64,000 nucleotides of DNA, from NCBI GenBank assembly GCA_947591785.1, contig CANQDK010000001.1, positions 1 through 64,000 of the forward strand. The letters run 5' to 3'. Positions within the stretch are counted from its first letter, which is position 1, and every line of letters begins with the position of its first letter. Of this stretch, positions 38,816-48,491 are shown in pieces. A program made the translations under genes and the position numbers. This DNA is from an uncultured Clostridia bacterium (lineage in GTDB: Bacteria > Bacillota > Clostridia > Christensenellales > UBA1242). Under the pieces are notes generated by a model. That model worked only from the letters and a program-made list of their open reading frames with translations. It did not search any database and was not told the DNA's origin.

Positions 38816-40522
38816 TTATTTCTTTTCTGGAGTTTTAAAGCCGTCTTTAAGAGAAATTGTGCTGTTAAACACAAGATTTTCATCAGTGCTATCTTTGTCA
38901 ACACAATAGTAGCCTTTACGCATAAATTGGAATTTATCTTCAATCTTTGCAGTTTTTAAGAAATTTTCTGCAAGAGCAGTGCTTTCTGTTCGAGAGTTTG
39001 GCTCAAGCATATCTTCGATTTTAACGCCATCAGCAAGCGATTTTGCAGGGAATTTATATTCTTCTTTAATAAGGTTTTTAAATTCACGAATTGTAATTTT
39101 GAAACAATTATCCGCAGAAACAAAATGAATTGTTCCTTTACATTTGATTCCTGAATTGTCATTTCCACTTTTGGTGTTTGGTATATATTCACATTCCAAA
39201 TGGTCAATATTTCCGTCTTTGTCTTTGACAACTTTGTTGCATTTGATGATGTATGCACCTTTTAAACGAACAATTCCGCCTTCAACAAGACGGTTATATT
39301 TTGGAGGTGGATTTTCACTGAAATCTTCCTTCTCAATGAAAATTTCTCTGCCAAATAGTGCCTTGTGTTTTCCTGCGTTTTCATCGTTTGGATTATTTTC
39401 AATCTCAATCTCTTCACTCTTTCCATTAAAGTTTGTGATGACAACTCTAAGTGGGTCAAGAACAACCATTGCTCGTGTTGCAATTTTATTTAAATCTTCA
39501 CGGACATAATGCTCCAGAGCAGAATATGGAACACTGACTTCAATCACACTTCCCCAACCAACAGACTTAACAAAATCCTTGATTGCTTTTGGTGTGTAGC
39601 CTCGACGTCTTAATGCAACCAATGTTACAAAGCGGGGGTCATCCCAACCAGAAACATATCCGCCTTTGACAAGTTGTTTTAAATATCTTTTTCCAGTCAA
39701 AACATTTTCAATAACCACACGAGAAAACTCCCTTTGTTTTGGTGCAAAAGGTTTTTTCCAACCATTTTCAATAAACCATTCATAGATTGGACGATGGTCT
39801 TGAAAGCCTTTATCACAAAGACTGTAAGTCACACCTTCCAAAGCATCTTCCATTGGGTGTGCAAAGTCATAGGCTGGATAGATGCACCACTTGTTGCCAA
39901 GTTTATAGTGTTCAGCACGTAAAACTCGATACATCACAGGGTCACGCATGTTCATATTAGGGTGGGACATATCAATTTTTGCACGCAAAGTTGCTTTTCC
40001 ATCTTCAAATTTACCATCACGCATAGCTCTGAATAGTCGCAAATTTTCTTCTGGGGTGCGATTACGATAAGGACTTTCTTTTCCTGGTTCAGTCAAACTT
40101 CCTCTTGTTGCAGAAACCTCTTCTGCGGAAAGTTCACATACATAAGCTTTTCCGTCCATAATCATTTGTTCTGCGATTTTATAAATATCGTCAAAATATG
40201 CTTCGGAGGCATAAATCATCTTTTCAGGTGTAAATCCAAGCCAGGCAAGGTCTTGGAGATAACTTTCAGCGAATTCACCCTCTTCTTTGAGTGGGTTTGT
40301 GTCGTCCATTCGCAAATATGTTTTTCCGCCAAATTTTTGTGCGGTTTCAAAATTTATTGTCCATGCTTTTGCATGCCCGATATAAAAATATCCACTTGGT
40401 TCAGGCGGACAACGAGTGACAACTTCCTTTGTTCTGCCTGCTTTAAAGTCAGCAATAATTTCTTCTTCAAGTTCGTTTTCTGGAACTATTGAGTCTAAAT
40501 CAATACCATTTTTCAGTTTCAT
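38816..40522 (-). CDS. glnS: Glutaminyl-tRNA synthetase
   Basis: 568 aa. Class I signatures PPEPSGYFYIGHAKA (HIGH-type) near residue 40, DDTNP, and the long Gln-specific insertions; the C-terminal half is the double beta-barrel anticodon domain starting at VLDPLRVVITN, which bacterial GluRS lacks. It charges both tRNA-Gln species in the window directly, so the Glu-tRNA-Gln amidotransferase route is not needed for Gln. The start was moved to ATG 40522 (GGAG upstream) from the track ATG 40576. GlnRS is patchy in Firmicutes and considered horizontally spread. Confidence 0.93.
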   Translation of the reverse strand: MKLKNGIDLDSIVPENELEEEIIADFKAGRTKEVVTRCPPEPSGYFYIGHAKAWTINFETAQKFGGKTYLRMDDTNPLKEEGEFAESYLQDLAWLGFTPEKMIYASEAYFDDIYKIAEQMIMDGKAYVCELSAEEVSATRGSLTEPGKESPYRNRTPEENLRLFRAMRDGKFEDGKATLRAKIDMSHPNMNMRDPVMYRVLRAEHYKLGNKWCIYPAYDFAHPMEDALEGVTYSLCDKGFQDHRPIYEWFIENGWKKPFAPKQREFSRVVIENVLTGKRYLKQLVKGGYVSGWDDPRFVTLVALRRRGYTPKAIKDFVKSVGWGSVIEVSVPYSALEHYVREDLNKIATRAMVVLDPLRVVITNFNGKSEEIEIENNPNDENAGKHKALFGREIFIEKEDFSENPPPKYNRLVEGGIVRLKGAYIIKCNKVVKDKDGNIDHLECEYIPNTKSGNDNSGIKCKGTIHFVSADNCFKITIREFKNLIKEEYKFPAKSLADGVKIEDMLEPNSRTESTALAENFLKTAKIEDKFQFMRKGYYCVDKDSTDENLVFNSTISLKDGFKTPEKK

Positions 40523-40623
40523 TTTACTTCTCCTACTAATTATTTTTATTATAAATATCAATATAAACATTGTCAAGAAATTGAAAAAAATAAAACTGAG
40601 AAAAGATTAATTTTTGCACGATA

Positions 40624-40653
40624 TTGACAAATCATAAAGGAATTGTTTATAAT
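40624..40653 (+). promoter_or_regulatory. Promoter of the 305-aa protein
   Basis: TTGACA, 18-bp spacer, TATAAT, 27 nt before the ATG. Confidence 0.8.
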
Positions 40654-40680
40654 TGTTATGACAATATCTAGGAGAAAAAT

Positions 40681-41598
40681 ATGGATTCAAAAAGCGTAGA
40701 AAAAGAACTTGAAGAAAAAGTGTTGAACATGAGAATTGAAGAACTGAAATTTAAAAGTGAAAAAGATGACAGAAAATTGAATGGGCATCAATATCAATTG
40801 GAAATAAAAAGGGCATATCTTTTTCTGCAACCATTTTATCTTGAAAATTTGATTTCTGTTGCATCAAAAGCATATAAAACTCATTATGAAAACAGAAATT
40901 GGAAATTCGATGAAAAAAAATTTGAAAAATTTATTAAAGACTTTTCAACAAGAAAAATTGGAGGAACTTATTTCACATCTCCCGCAGTTGCAAAATATGT
41001 TAGAGAAATTCCAGTGAGAGTCAAAGATTTGTTTGAGTTTGGAATAGACAAAATTTTTGATGCAAAAGGCGTTGGAAATTATAAAAAGAATTTGTTTATA
41101 AAAGCTTTGCAGGAAGAGGGACTAAATTTTGAAGAAACAAAGAAAAAATTTTCACAAAAAAAAGAATCTCTTAAAATGCAAGAATTTGACAATTTAACTT
41201 TAAAGGAAGAATTAAACAACAAGGGTGTTGAAATTTTAATAGATATTCCAGCAAAGGCATTTAAAAAGGGGTGTAGGACAGCGGAAGAAATTAAATCTGC
41301 TTTTGAAAATTATTATTCCAATTTGAAAGAACAGTTGCGAAATGATATTTTTCATTTGGACAAACCGACTATAGAAAGAAGGATTAAATTTATTGAAAAC
41401 CAAATCGGACTTTACGCCAGCATTGTTGATGGAAAAATAAAAGAACTTCAAGAACAACGAAAGTCATCTGCTGTTCTTGCTCAAACTTTTGAAGAATTTG
41501 ACAATGCCGTTGCAACGGCTAATAAAAAATTTCATCATGATTCTTTTGCTCCAAAACAAAAACAACACCTAAATCCAAGAGAAAAAGAAATCAGATAA
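40681..41598 (+). CDS. Conserved-looking charged cytoplasmic protein of unknown function, 305 aa
   Basis: No signal peptide or membrane helix. The composition is Lys/Glu-rich and the prediction by eye is mostly helical, with likely coiled-coil at both ends (VEKELEEKVLNMRIEELK and KIKELQEQRK). A central segment KDLFEFGIDKIFDAKGVGNYKKNLF is the most structured-looking part. A consensus promoter and AGGAG ribosome site show it is a real, expressed gene. I recognise no family. Confidence 0.8.
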   Translation: MDSKSVEKELEEKVLNMRIEELKFKSEKDDRKLNGHQYQLEIKRAYLFLQPFYLENLISVASKAYKTHYENRNWKFDEKKFEKFIKDFSTRKIGGTYFTSPAVAKYVREIPVRVKDLFEFGIDKIFDAKGVGNYKKNLFIKALQEEGLNFEETKKKFSQKKESLKMQEFDNLTLKEELNNKGVEILIDIPAKAFKKGCRTAEEIKSAFENYYSNLKEQLRNDIFHLDKPTIERRIKFIENQIGLYASIVDGKIKELQEQRKSSAVLAQTFEEFDNAVATANKKFHHDSFAPKQKQHLNPREKEIR

Positions 41599-41655
41599 GT
41601 TGTTCATAAAAAATTTTATAAAATTGAAAAATTGTTAAAAATTGCGAAAAAATAT

Positions 41656-41684
41656 AAAAAAACGTAAAAAAATACGTTTTTTTT
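41656..41684 (+). terminator. Terminator after the 305-aa gene
   Basis: AAAAAACGTA / TACGTTTTTT stem with an all-A loop, followed by T. Its A-rich flank lets it serve sigH from the other side as well. Confidence 0.75.
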
Positions 41685-41743
41685 ATTATTTTTAAGAAAA
41701 ATTTTGTTTTTTTATTTTTATTTGATTTTCTTTAAAAGAAAAA

Positions 41744-42331
41744 TTATTTCATTTTTGCACGCAATTTGCTTTTTATTCGTGTTAAAGAATTGTCAATTGA
41801 TTTTTGTGATAAACCTAAACTTTGAGATATTTCTTTATAAGAAAAACCTTGTAGATAAGAAATTAAAACTTTGATTTCTTGTTCGTTAAGGGTGCTTTTA
41901 ATTGTGTCTTTTAATTTTTCAAAATTTTCTTTGTCAATCACTTTTTCTGCTGGAGTAGTGTCAAAAACAAGTTCTATTGGAAGATAGTCCAGACTTTCGT
42001 TTGCGTTTGAAACAAAACTTTGAAAAGAAACCGCTGTTGAAAGTGGTTTGTTTCGATTTGTGTTTGCACGGCGTATCGCGGTTTGAATTTGATGCTTAAT
42101 GCAAAGGACAGCAAATGTTTTAAAAGTTGTTTCTTTATGAGAAGAATATCCTTTAACTGCCTTATAAAGCCCAATCATTCCTTCTTGCACAATGTCTTCA
42201 ATATCTCCACCAACAAGAAAATATCCGCGACTTATTTTCACAACTAAGTCTTTGTAACGTGAAAATAATTCGTTTTCAGCATTGTCATCACCTTTTCTTA
42301 TTTTTTCAACCAATTCTTCATCTGTTGGCAT
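41744..42331 (-). CDS. sigH: Sigma-70 family RNA polymerase sigma factor (sigma-H type)
   Basis: 195 aa. Region 2 contains DIEDIVQEGMIGLYKAVKGY and the melting/-10-reading helix FKTFAVLCIKHQIQTAIRR; region 4 ends with the helix-turn-helix FSYKEISQSLGLSQKSIDNSLTRIKSKL. Region 3 is missing and the length matches SigH, the stationary-phase/sporulation-entry sigma factor. Position after mrnC and rlmB is the same as in Bacillus, though the rae1 (yacP) gene that normally lies between rlmB and sigH is absent. AAGGA lies upstream of the ATG. Confidence 0.88.
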   Translation of the reverse strand: MPTDEELVEKIRKGDDNAENELFSRYKDLVVKISRGYFLVGGDIEDIVQEGMIGLYKAVKGYSSHKETTFKTFAVLCIKHQIQTAIRRANTNRNKPLSTAVSFQSFVSNANESLDYLPIELVFDTTPAEKVIDKENFEKLKDTIKSTLNEQEIKVLISYLQGFSYKEISQSLGLSQKSIDNSLTRIKSKLRAKMK

Positions 42332-42485
42332 TATATGATTCCTTTTTAAATTTCACAATTTCTTTTGATTTATTGAGAATGATTATTTATTGTTTTCTCG
42401 TTTGTTAAAAACAATTACATATTTTACATTCTTGATTATTAAAAATGCTTATTTATTATCTGCTTTGTTGGTTATTGAAAAACAA

Positions 42486-43211
42486 TTATTTGTTTTTACT
42501 TTCTCTTTGTCGTAAAATTTCATATATAACGATGCCTGCACTTACACTTGCGTTTAGCGAATTAACAGAACCTTTCAGTGGCAAAGTTATGACATCATCG
42601 CAGTAAGCCCTAAGACTTTGCTTGATTCCATTCCCTTCACTTCCAACAACAACAGCAACAGGCCCTGTCAAATTTTGAGAATAAATTTCTTTTCCACCAA
42701 GTTCACAGGCGTAAATCCAAAGGCCATTTTCTTTAAGTTCGTCAATTGCTGTTTTTAAATTTGTAACTCGTGCAATTTTCATATTTGAAATTGCTCCGAC
42801 TGATGTTCTCACAACAGTTTCATTCACCTGGCAAGCACGCATTTTTGGAATAATGATTCCATCAACACCTGCACACTCGCATGTCCTGATGATAGCACCA
42901 AGATTGTGTGGATCTTCAATTCCGTCAAGCAAAACGATAAAAGCATTTTCATTTTTCGGATTTGCGAGAATGTCCTGAACAGAAGAATATTCAAAATCGA
43001 CTGTTTCTGCAATATACCCTTGATGGTGTCCTGTTATGCTTTTTTCATCAAGTATTTTCTTTGGAAGAAATTCAATTTTAAGCTGGTTTTTATGTGCTAA
43101 ATTTATGACATCATCTTTACGTGATGCAAAATTTTTATCTATCAAAATTTTGTTTATTGTTGTTTCATTCTTTATTGCTTCAAGAACTTGATTTTTTCCT
43201 TCAATTTGCAT
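42486..43211 (-). CDS. rlmB: 23S rRNA 2'-O-ribose methyltransferase, TrmH/SpoU family (RlmB)
   Basis: 241 aa. An N-terminal L30e-like substrate-binding domain (IEGKNQVLEAIKNE...) precedes the knotted SPOUT domain with LLDGIEDPHNLGAIIRTCECAG (motif 1), VVGSEGNGI (motif 2) and LPLKGSVNSLNASVSAGIVIYE (motif 3). The three motifs are intact. It methylates G2251 of 23S rRNA in E. coli. It lies 93 nt after mrnC. Confidence 0.92.
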   Translation of the reverse strand: MQIEGKNQVLEAIKNETTINKILIDKNFASRKDDVINLAHKNQLKIEFLPKKILDEKSITGHHQGYIAETVDFEYSSVQDILANPKNENAFIVLLDGIEDPHNLGAIIRTCECAGVDGIIIPKMRACQVNETVVRTSVGAISNMKIARVTNLKTAIDELKENGLWIYACELGGKEIYSQNLTGPVAVVVGSEGNGIKQSLRAYCDDVITLPLKGSVNSLNASVSAGIVIYEILRQRESKNK

Positions 43212-43304
43212 TTTTTTGTCCTTTTTTTATAATTTTTTGCATTTTTTTTGTGATTTTTAGCAATTTTTTATGATTTTTATGACTATTTTCAATAATTTTA
43301 ATTT

Positions 43305-43700
43305 TTAATTATTTTGTGTTTGTTCAATTATTTTAATTGATTTTTCTAAAATTTCTTCAAGTCGTTTTTCTTTTCTGTTTAGATATAAAAATCCAATAAG
43401 TGCTTCAAAAGCAGTTGCTTTTTTGTATGTTTCTTCATCAAAATTCTTAGAAGAATGTTTATTGTGGGCATTTCGTGCTTTCTTCACTATTTTTTGTTCA
43501 GTTTCATGTAATTCATCTTGCAGAAAATCTAAAGCGGTTGCTTGTGAATTTGCGTTGCAAAATTTTTTTGCACGAAGGTGATATGTGTTTAATTTTTCTT
43601 TTTGTCCGTTTAAAACATAAAGTCGGACAAAACTGGTATGTAATGAATCTCCTAAAAATGCCAATGCAAGAGGGGACAGTTCCTCAATTTTTTCTTTCAT
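43305..43700 (-). CDS. mrnC: Mini-ribonuclease III
   Basis: 131 aa: an RNase III catalytic domain without the double-stranded RNA-binding domain. LSPLALAFLGDSLHTSFVR and ATAFEALIGFLYL carry the conserved acidic residues (Asp in GDS, Glu in FEALIG). It trims 23S rRNA ends in Bacillus. The track start at 43784 runs into ychF; ATG 43700 with GAAGGG upstream is the correct start, 22 nt after the ychF stop. Confidence 0.92.
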   Translation of the reverse strand: MKEKIEELSPLALAFLGDSLHTSFVRLYVLNGQKEKLNTYHLRAKKFCNANSQATALDFLQDELHETEQKIVKKARNAHNKHSSKNFDEETYKKATAFEALIGFLYLNRKEKRLEEILEKSIKIIEQTQNN

Positions 43701-43722
43701 AAATCTTCCCTTCTTTTTTTTG

Positions 43723-44817
43723 TTAGTTATTGAATTTGAAAAGAACAACATCGCCATCTTGAATAACATAATCCTTTCCTTCAATTCTCACTTTTCCCTT
43801 TTCTTTTGCTTTCAAAAAACTTCCTGATTCAACAAGGTCATCATACGACACAATTTCTGCTTTAATAAATCCTTTTTCAAAATCGCTGTGAATTTTTCCT
43901 GCTGCTTGAGGTGCTTTTGTGCCTTTGCTTATTGTCCATGCACGAACTTCTTTCTCTCCTGCAGTGAGATAACTCATAAGCCCCAAAAGGTCATAACTTG
44001 CAACAACCAATTTTTCAAGTCCACTTGTTTTTATGCCAAGTTCTTCTTTAAAAAGTTCTCTCTCTTCTTTTTCAAGCCCAACAATTTCTTCTTCAACCTT
44101 TGCACACAACACAACAACCTTTGCTTTTTCTTTTTCGGCAATTTCTTTAACTGCAAGAACATAAGAATTGTCAGGTTTTGTTATGTCACTTTCGGCAATA
44201 TTTGCAACATAAATAACAGGTTTTGCTGTCAAAAGAGAAAAATTTTTAAGAAGTTTTTGTTCTTCTTCACTAAATTGTAAGGTGCGGATTTGTCCTCCAA
44301 CTTCCAGAGTTTCTTTTATGCGTTTCATCATATCAACGGCAGTTACAAGTGTTTTTTCTTTGTTCTGTCTTGCAACTTTTTCGTTTTTATCTAAAAATTT
44401 TGTCACTTGTTCAAGGTCAGCAAGAGCGAGTTCTGTTTCAATAACTTCAATATCTCGTTTTGGATTAATGCTTCCGCTCACATGAATAATTTTTTCGTTA
44501 TCAAAACATCGAACAACATGAACAATAGCATCAACTTCACGAATATGACTCAAAAATTTGTTTCCAAGCCCTTCGCCGTGACTTGCTCCAGCAACAAGCC
44601 CTGCAATATCGACAAATTCAATGCTTGCAGGGGTGATTTTTTGCGTTGAATACATCTTTCCAAGCACATCAAGACGTATGTCTGGAACATCGACAACACC
44701 AACATTTGGTTCAATAGTGCAGAAGGGGTAGTTAGCACTCTCTGCACCAGCCTCAGTTATTGCATTAAAAAGTGAACTTTTTCCAACATTTGGAAGTCCA
44801 ACAACACCAATTTTCAT
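43723..44817 (-). CDS. ychF: Ribosome-binding ATPase YchF (Obg family)
   Basis: 364 aa. G1 [16 protein letters not shown]3 DIAGLV, NVxE-type G4 in place of NKxD (giving ATP preference), a coiled-coil insertion (~130-165), and a C-terminal TGS domain ([24 protein letters not shown]). It binds ribosomes and is implicated in stress control. GGAG before the ATG. First gene of ychF-mrnC-rlmB-sigH. Confidence 0.95.
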   Translation of the reverse strand: MKIGVVGLPNVGKSSLFNAITEAGAESANYPFCTIEPNVGVVDVPDIRLDVLGKMYSTQKITPASIEFVDIAGLVAGASHGEGLGNKFLSHIREVDAIVHVVRCFDNEKIIHVSGSINPKRDIEVIETELALADLEQVTKFLDKNEKVARQNKEKTLVTAVDMMKRIKETLEVGGQIRTLQFSEEEQKLLKNFSLLTAKPVIYVANIAESDITKPDNSYVLAVKEIAEKEKAKVVVLCAKVEEEIVGLEKEERELFKEELGIKTSGLEKLVVASYDLLGLMSYLTAGEKEVRAWTISKGTKAPQAAGKIHSDFEKGFIKAEIVSYDDLVESGSFLKAKEKGKVRIEGKDYVIQDGDVVLFKFNN

Positions 44818-44887
44818 TTTGATAACTCCGTATAGTTCATTTATTTTTTATAAAACAGAAAAGAAAAGGGTGTTCCCCTTTCTTATT

Positions 44888-47800
44888 CTATTTTGACCTT
44901 CCATCATTAGATTTTTGAGAAGAAGGGTTTGATTTGTTTTGTGTGTTTTGAGAATCATTATTTCTTTCTTTGTTTTGCTTTTCAACTTTTGCTTTTTTCT
45001 CTCGTTTAATTCTCTCAAGTTGTTTATTTTTTTCTTTCTTAATTTCGTTTTTCTTTTCTTCTTTTTCTCTTTCAAATTTTTGTTTTGCAGATTCTTCTTG
45101 CAATTTTTTAAGAGATTCAAGATCTTGTTTTTGAACAATTTGTTGAAGATTTGCTCGTTTATTTTTCTCTTCTAACTCTTTATTTTGTTTTCTTGCGAAA
45201 TTTATTTGAGCTCTATAATTTTCAGCCTGTTCTTTGGTGAGAGTTGGGTTTTCTTTTAAAGCATTTTCCAATTGTTTTATATAGATTTTGTTTGCATCAA
45301 TAACGCTTTTGTTTTGTGCTTTAACAAGTCCTTTTTTTGCTCTTACATAAGATGGTTTGTTATCAAATTTTTCAAGTTCGCTATTTCTTTTTTCTTCATC
45401 AGAAGCATATTTAAATTTAATGGCATCTCGTTTGTTATTGTAGCCATTTAGCCTTGTAGTATAACTTGCTATTTTATTATTGCTTTTTATTGCTGTCTTA
45501 TTTGCAGTTTTTTGAAGTTTTACTTCTTTTCTTTCACCTTTTGTCATGTCAATCATATTAAGGAATTTCTTTATCTGATTAAGCGGTTGAATAACTTGAT
45601 ATGTGAATGCTGTTCCAGTCAGTGCAAAAAATGCTAAGTATGCAAAAGGAACAAACATTGAAACCAGAAGTGCTACTGCACCTAATACAAGCAGCCCTTT
45701 AAATAATTTTTCATTTGGTGCCAATATTTCATATTTATGGTTTCCTATCTTCTTTTCTAATGGCGGAGCATCTTTTTTTTCTTTCTCTTCTTCTTCCTCT
45801 TCTTCCTCTTCGTCCTCATCTTCTTCGCCACCGCCACCATCATGGTGGTAATAGTGATGATAGTGATGGTGGTGATGATGATGGTCTCCATCTTGTTCTT
45901 TTTCTGTTACTTTGATTTCTCTTTCAAGTTGAGCTGCTTTATCCAAAGAAACAAGAGTTTCAACTTTTTCATGTGATATTTCATGAACATTATATTGGTT
46001 TTCACCAATTGCTTTTTGTTTAGGAGCGGGAGCTTTATTTTTTTCTGCCAAAACATCTGCCTGTTTATATTCATGTTGAAGATAAGTTGTTAGATTTGCA
46101 ATGTTTTGTGCGTTAGTCTCAAAATTTACATCAAGAAGAAGGTCAACATTGCCAGAAGAATTTTTTAATCCAATACATAGAGCTTGTCTTTCGCCAGTTT
46201 CCTGCAAAGCAAGGCTTCTTATTTCGTAAAATTTTGGGGCACGTATGGAATCATTTCGTGTTTGCACATAAAAATATCGCTTTCCATCTCGCTCTAAAAT
46301 GCTTGCATATTGAGGTTCTGTTTCTCCCTTTAAAATTATTGGAAAAGATGACAAAACAGTTTCGTTTGCAATTTCAACTCTTAATGGCTTATTAATGTTT
46401 TCTGCAGATTTTTCATTTGCATTTCTTCTTTCCAATTGTATACTTTCAATCATTAATGTGGAATATATTGGTTCTTGTTCATGAGTCAATATACAATCAT
46501 GTTCGTGTTCTTTGCTGAAAAATCTTTGATTTACAATGACATCACGAGGAATAATTGAGAGAGTTTGGGCTCTATTTCCCTTATTATCAAGCAATTGTGA
46601 TTGAATCGCAGAAACTATTAATGAAAAGTTTTTATTTTCTGCATGAACATCGGCAACTTCAAGTTGTGTATTCTTGGTTATGCCTGCACGAGAAATTGTG
46701 CAATGATAAAATCCGTCTTCAGAAAGACTTAATGCTCCAAAGTCAATCTTTGGATTATCTTTTTTTAAAGAATCAACAAAAGAAGATGTCATTGAAAGTT
46801 GAAGCCCATTTTTACTATCATCGATTGAAACAATTCTTGAACCGTTTTCACGTATTTCAATCAATGGGGTATTCTCTCTTGATGTTACACCAAGCATTTG
46901 GTATCTGTCTTCAACATTTTCTTGTTTAAGTTTTATATGTGTGAAAATTAAATCAGTTTTGTCAGTTTTTTCAAATTGAAAATCTACACCGTTTCTTGAG
47001 CTGGAGCGTTTCAAAGTTTCTGTGATAATTTTTTCTTTTTTTGAAGGTTCATCTATATCTTCATCATAATCGTAATGTATTTCCTCTACATCTTCCTTAT
47101 ATTCAAAAGGGGTTCTTATAGGGGGAGGGCTTTCAATTTTTTCATTTTCACGAGGTGGAACTTGTGGTGGAGTTGAATTATCAAAAGATGGATTTGAATT
47201 TGTTGTTTGTGGTTCAGGCTCTTGTTGTGTCATTTGTTCTTGTGGTTCCAATTTTTCCGCTTCCTCTCTTGCTGCACCAAGCGATATTTGATTGTTGATA
47301 TAGCTTTGCACTAACTGAACTCTTGGTTGAAAATATGTTGAATTTGAAGAACTTGTCAACTGACCATTGCTTTCAATTCTTGCTTGTCCGCTTTCATGCA
47401 TAAAAAAGCGAACTTTTGCTTCGTCGTCATTTGCGATTCTTTGTTGGTTCTTAAAGTTTTCAAATTTTGTGTTAAATATTTTTGAATAACCCTCGATAAG
47501 ATTATTTTGCTCAGCATTTTTTTTATCTTTATGTTTAAATGATTTTATGGCATCTTTCACATTCTTTTCAAGTCTTTTTTGTTCGGCTTTTGAAAGAGGA
47601 ACAGTTTCATTTTCTTGTGATGGTGCAGCTTTGCCTATGCTTTTTGCAAGATTTCTTGCATCTGCATAGTCATATTTTCCATTAATAGCATAGTCATTCA
47701 CAAGATTAATTTTGTCTAAATAGTTAGAAACAGAGTGTCCTTTGACAATCGTTCCGTTCTCAAAGCGTGCTTCACCACTTTCATGAAGGAAAAAAGCAAC

Positions 47801-48214
47801 TTTTGCAATATCATCATCTTTGAAATGGTGTTCTTTTTTAAATTCTTTGAAATCTTCACTAAAAATCTCTGCATATCCTCGTGTTAGTTTACTATTGTAA
47901 GATTCTGGAGAATTGTTAAATTGAAGAACTTGCTCCACAACCATTGACCTTATTTCAAAGTGTGATGAATTGTCGATTTCGCTGAGCATTCCATCTTTGT
48001 TAATATGTGCATCACCTTTTTCATGCATATAGAAACGAACCTTTGCTTCATCAACATCTTTTATTCTATTTTCCTTCATGAAACTCTCAAAGTCGCTTTG
48101 AAAAACTTGAGAATATGTTTCAATGAAGTTTGTGGTCCTTTTGTCTTTTTTCTCTTTAAATATTTCAAGCATAGCATTGACTCTTGCTTCAATCTCTTTT
48201 TCATTATATGCCAT
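44888..48214 (-). CDS. 1108-aa membrane protein with triple N-terminal repeats and His/Glu tracts, function unknown
   Basis: Three ~80-residue repeats (~12-90, ~100-180, ~220-310) share IF...F..F followed by DDEAKVRFFMHESGxAR. Then a Pro-rich stretch (~330-370), a large probably beta-rich region (~390-720), a His/Tyr tract with seven consecutive His (~776-791), a Gly-then-Glu tract (~792-808), two membrane helices (LVLGAVALLVSMFVPFAYLAFFAL, ~835-875), and a 220-residue, highly charged coiled-coil tail. There is no signal peptide, so both ends are probably cytoplasmic. The His tract followed by acid residues suggests metal binding. AAAGGAG lies before the ATG. No family recognised. Confidence 0.85.
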   Translation of the reverse strand: MAYNEKEIEARVNAMLEIFKEKKDKRTTNFIETYSQVFQSDFESFMKENRIKDVDEAKVRFYMHEKGDAHINKDGMLSEIDNSSHFEIRSMVVEQVLQFNNSPESYNSKLTRGYAEIFSEDFKEFKKEHHFKDDDIAKVAFFLHESGEARFENGTIVKGHSVSNYLDKINLVNDYAINGKYDYADARNLAKSIGKAAPSQENETVPLSKAEQKRLEKNVKDAIKSFKHKDKKNAEQNNLIEGYSKIFNTKFENFKNQQRIANDDEAKVRFFMHESGQARIESNGQLTSSSNSTYFQPRVQLVQSYINNQISLGAAREEAEKLEPQEQMTQQEPEPQTTNSNPSFDNSTPPQVPPRENEKIESPPPIRTPFEYKEDVEEIHYDYDEDIDEPSKKEKIITETLKRSSSRNGVDFQFEKTDKTDLIFTHIKLKQENVEDRYQMLGVTSRENTPLIEIRENGSRIVSIDDSKNGLQLSMTSSFVDSLKKDNPKIDFGALSLSEDGFYHCTISRAGITKNTQLEVADVHAENKNFSLIVSAIQSQLLDNKGNRAQTLSIIPRDVIVNQRFFSKEHEHDCILTHEQEPIYSTLMIESIQLERRNANEKSAENINKPLRVEIANETVLSSFPIILKGETEPQYASILERDGKRYFYVQTRNDSIRAPKFYEIRSLALQETGERQALCIGLKNSSGNVDLLLDVNFETNAQNIANLTTYLQHEYKQADVLAEKNKAPAPKQKAIGENQYNVHEISHEKVETLVSLDKAAQLEREIKVTEKEQDGDHHHHHHHYHHYYHHDGGGGEEDEDEEEEEEEEEKEKKDAPPLEKKIGNHKYEILAPNEKLFKGLLVLGAVALLVSMFVPFAYLAFFALTGTAFTYQVIQPLNQIKKFLNMIDMTKGERKEVKLQKTANKTAIKSNNKIASYTTRLNGYNNKRDAIKFKYASDEEKRNSELEKFDNKPSYVRAKKGLVKAQNKSVIDANKIYIKQLENALKENPTLTKEQAENYRAQINFARKQNKELEEKNKRANLQQIVQKQDLESLKKLQEESAKQKFEREKEEKKNEIKKEKNKQLERIKREKKAKVEKQNKERNNDSQNTQNKSNPSSQKSNDGRSK

Positions 48215-48243
48215 AAGGTTTCTCCTTTAACATTTGATATTTG

Positions 48244-48273
48244 ATTATAACATAAATAAAGATTACATGTCAA
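48244..48273 (-). promoter_or_regulatory. Promoter of the 1108-aa protein
   Basis: Minus strand TTGACA, 18-bp spacer, TATAAT, ~30 nt before the ATG. Confidence 0.8.
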
Positions 48274-48370
48274 TTTTTGCCATAAAATAATTTAAAATGT
48301 TGCAAAATTCTTGATTTATGATATTTTTCTGTTTTTCATTCGTTAAAAAATAAAATTTGTAGCGAAAAAC

Positions 48371-48399
48371 TTGTTTTTTTTCTTGTTTTTTGATATTAT
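48371..48399 (+). promoter_or_regulatory. Probable promoter of secA
   Basis: TTGTTT, 17-bp spacer, TATTAT; predicts a leader of ~85 nt before the secA ATG. Confidence 0.5.
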
Positions 48400-48491
48400 G
48401 GAAATAATTGCTTAGCACAAAAGGTGCTTTATTGATAAATTTTAATCAATTAAACAAATAAAAATAAGCGAAAATTAAATGGAGAGATTTT

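Noticed and set aside
45603-45915. Plus-strand ORFs rich in Ser/Pro or His
   Set aside because: Antisense shadows of the His/Glu tract of the 1108-aa gene.
48215-48491. Divergent spacer before secA as possible oriC
   Set aside because: No DnaA-box match; two ordinary promoters explain it.
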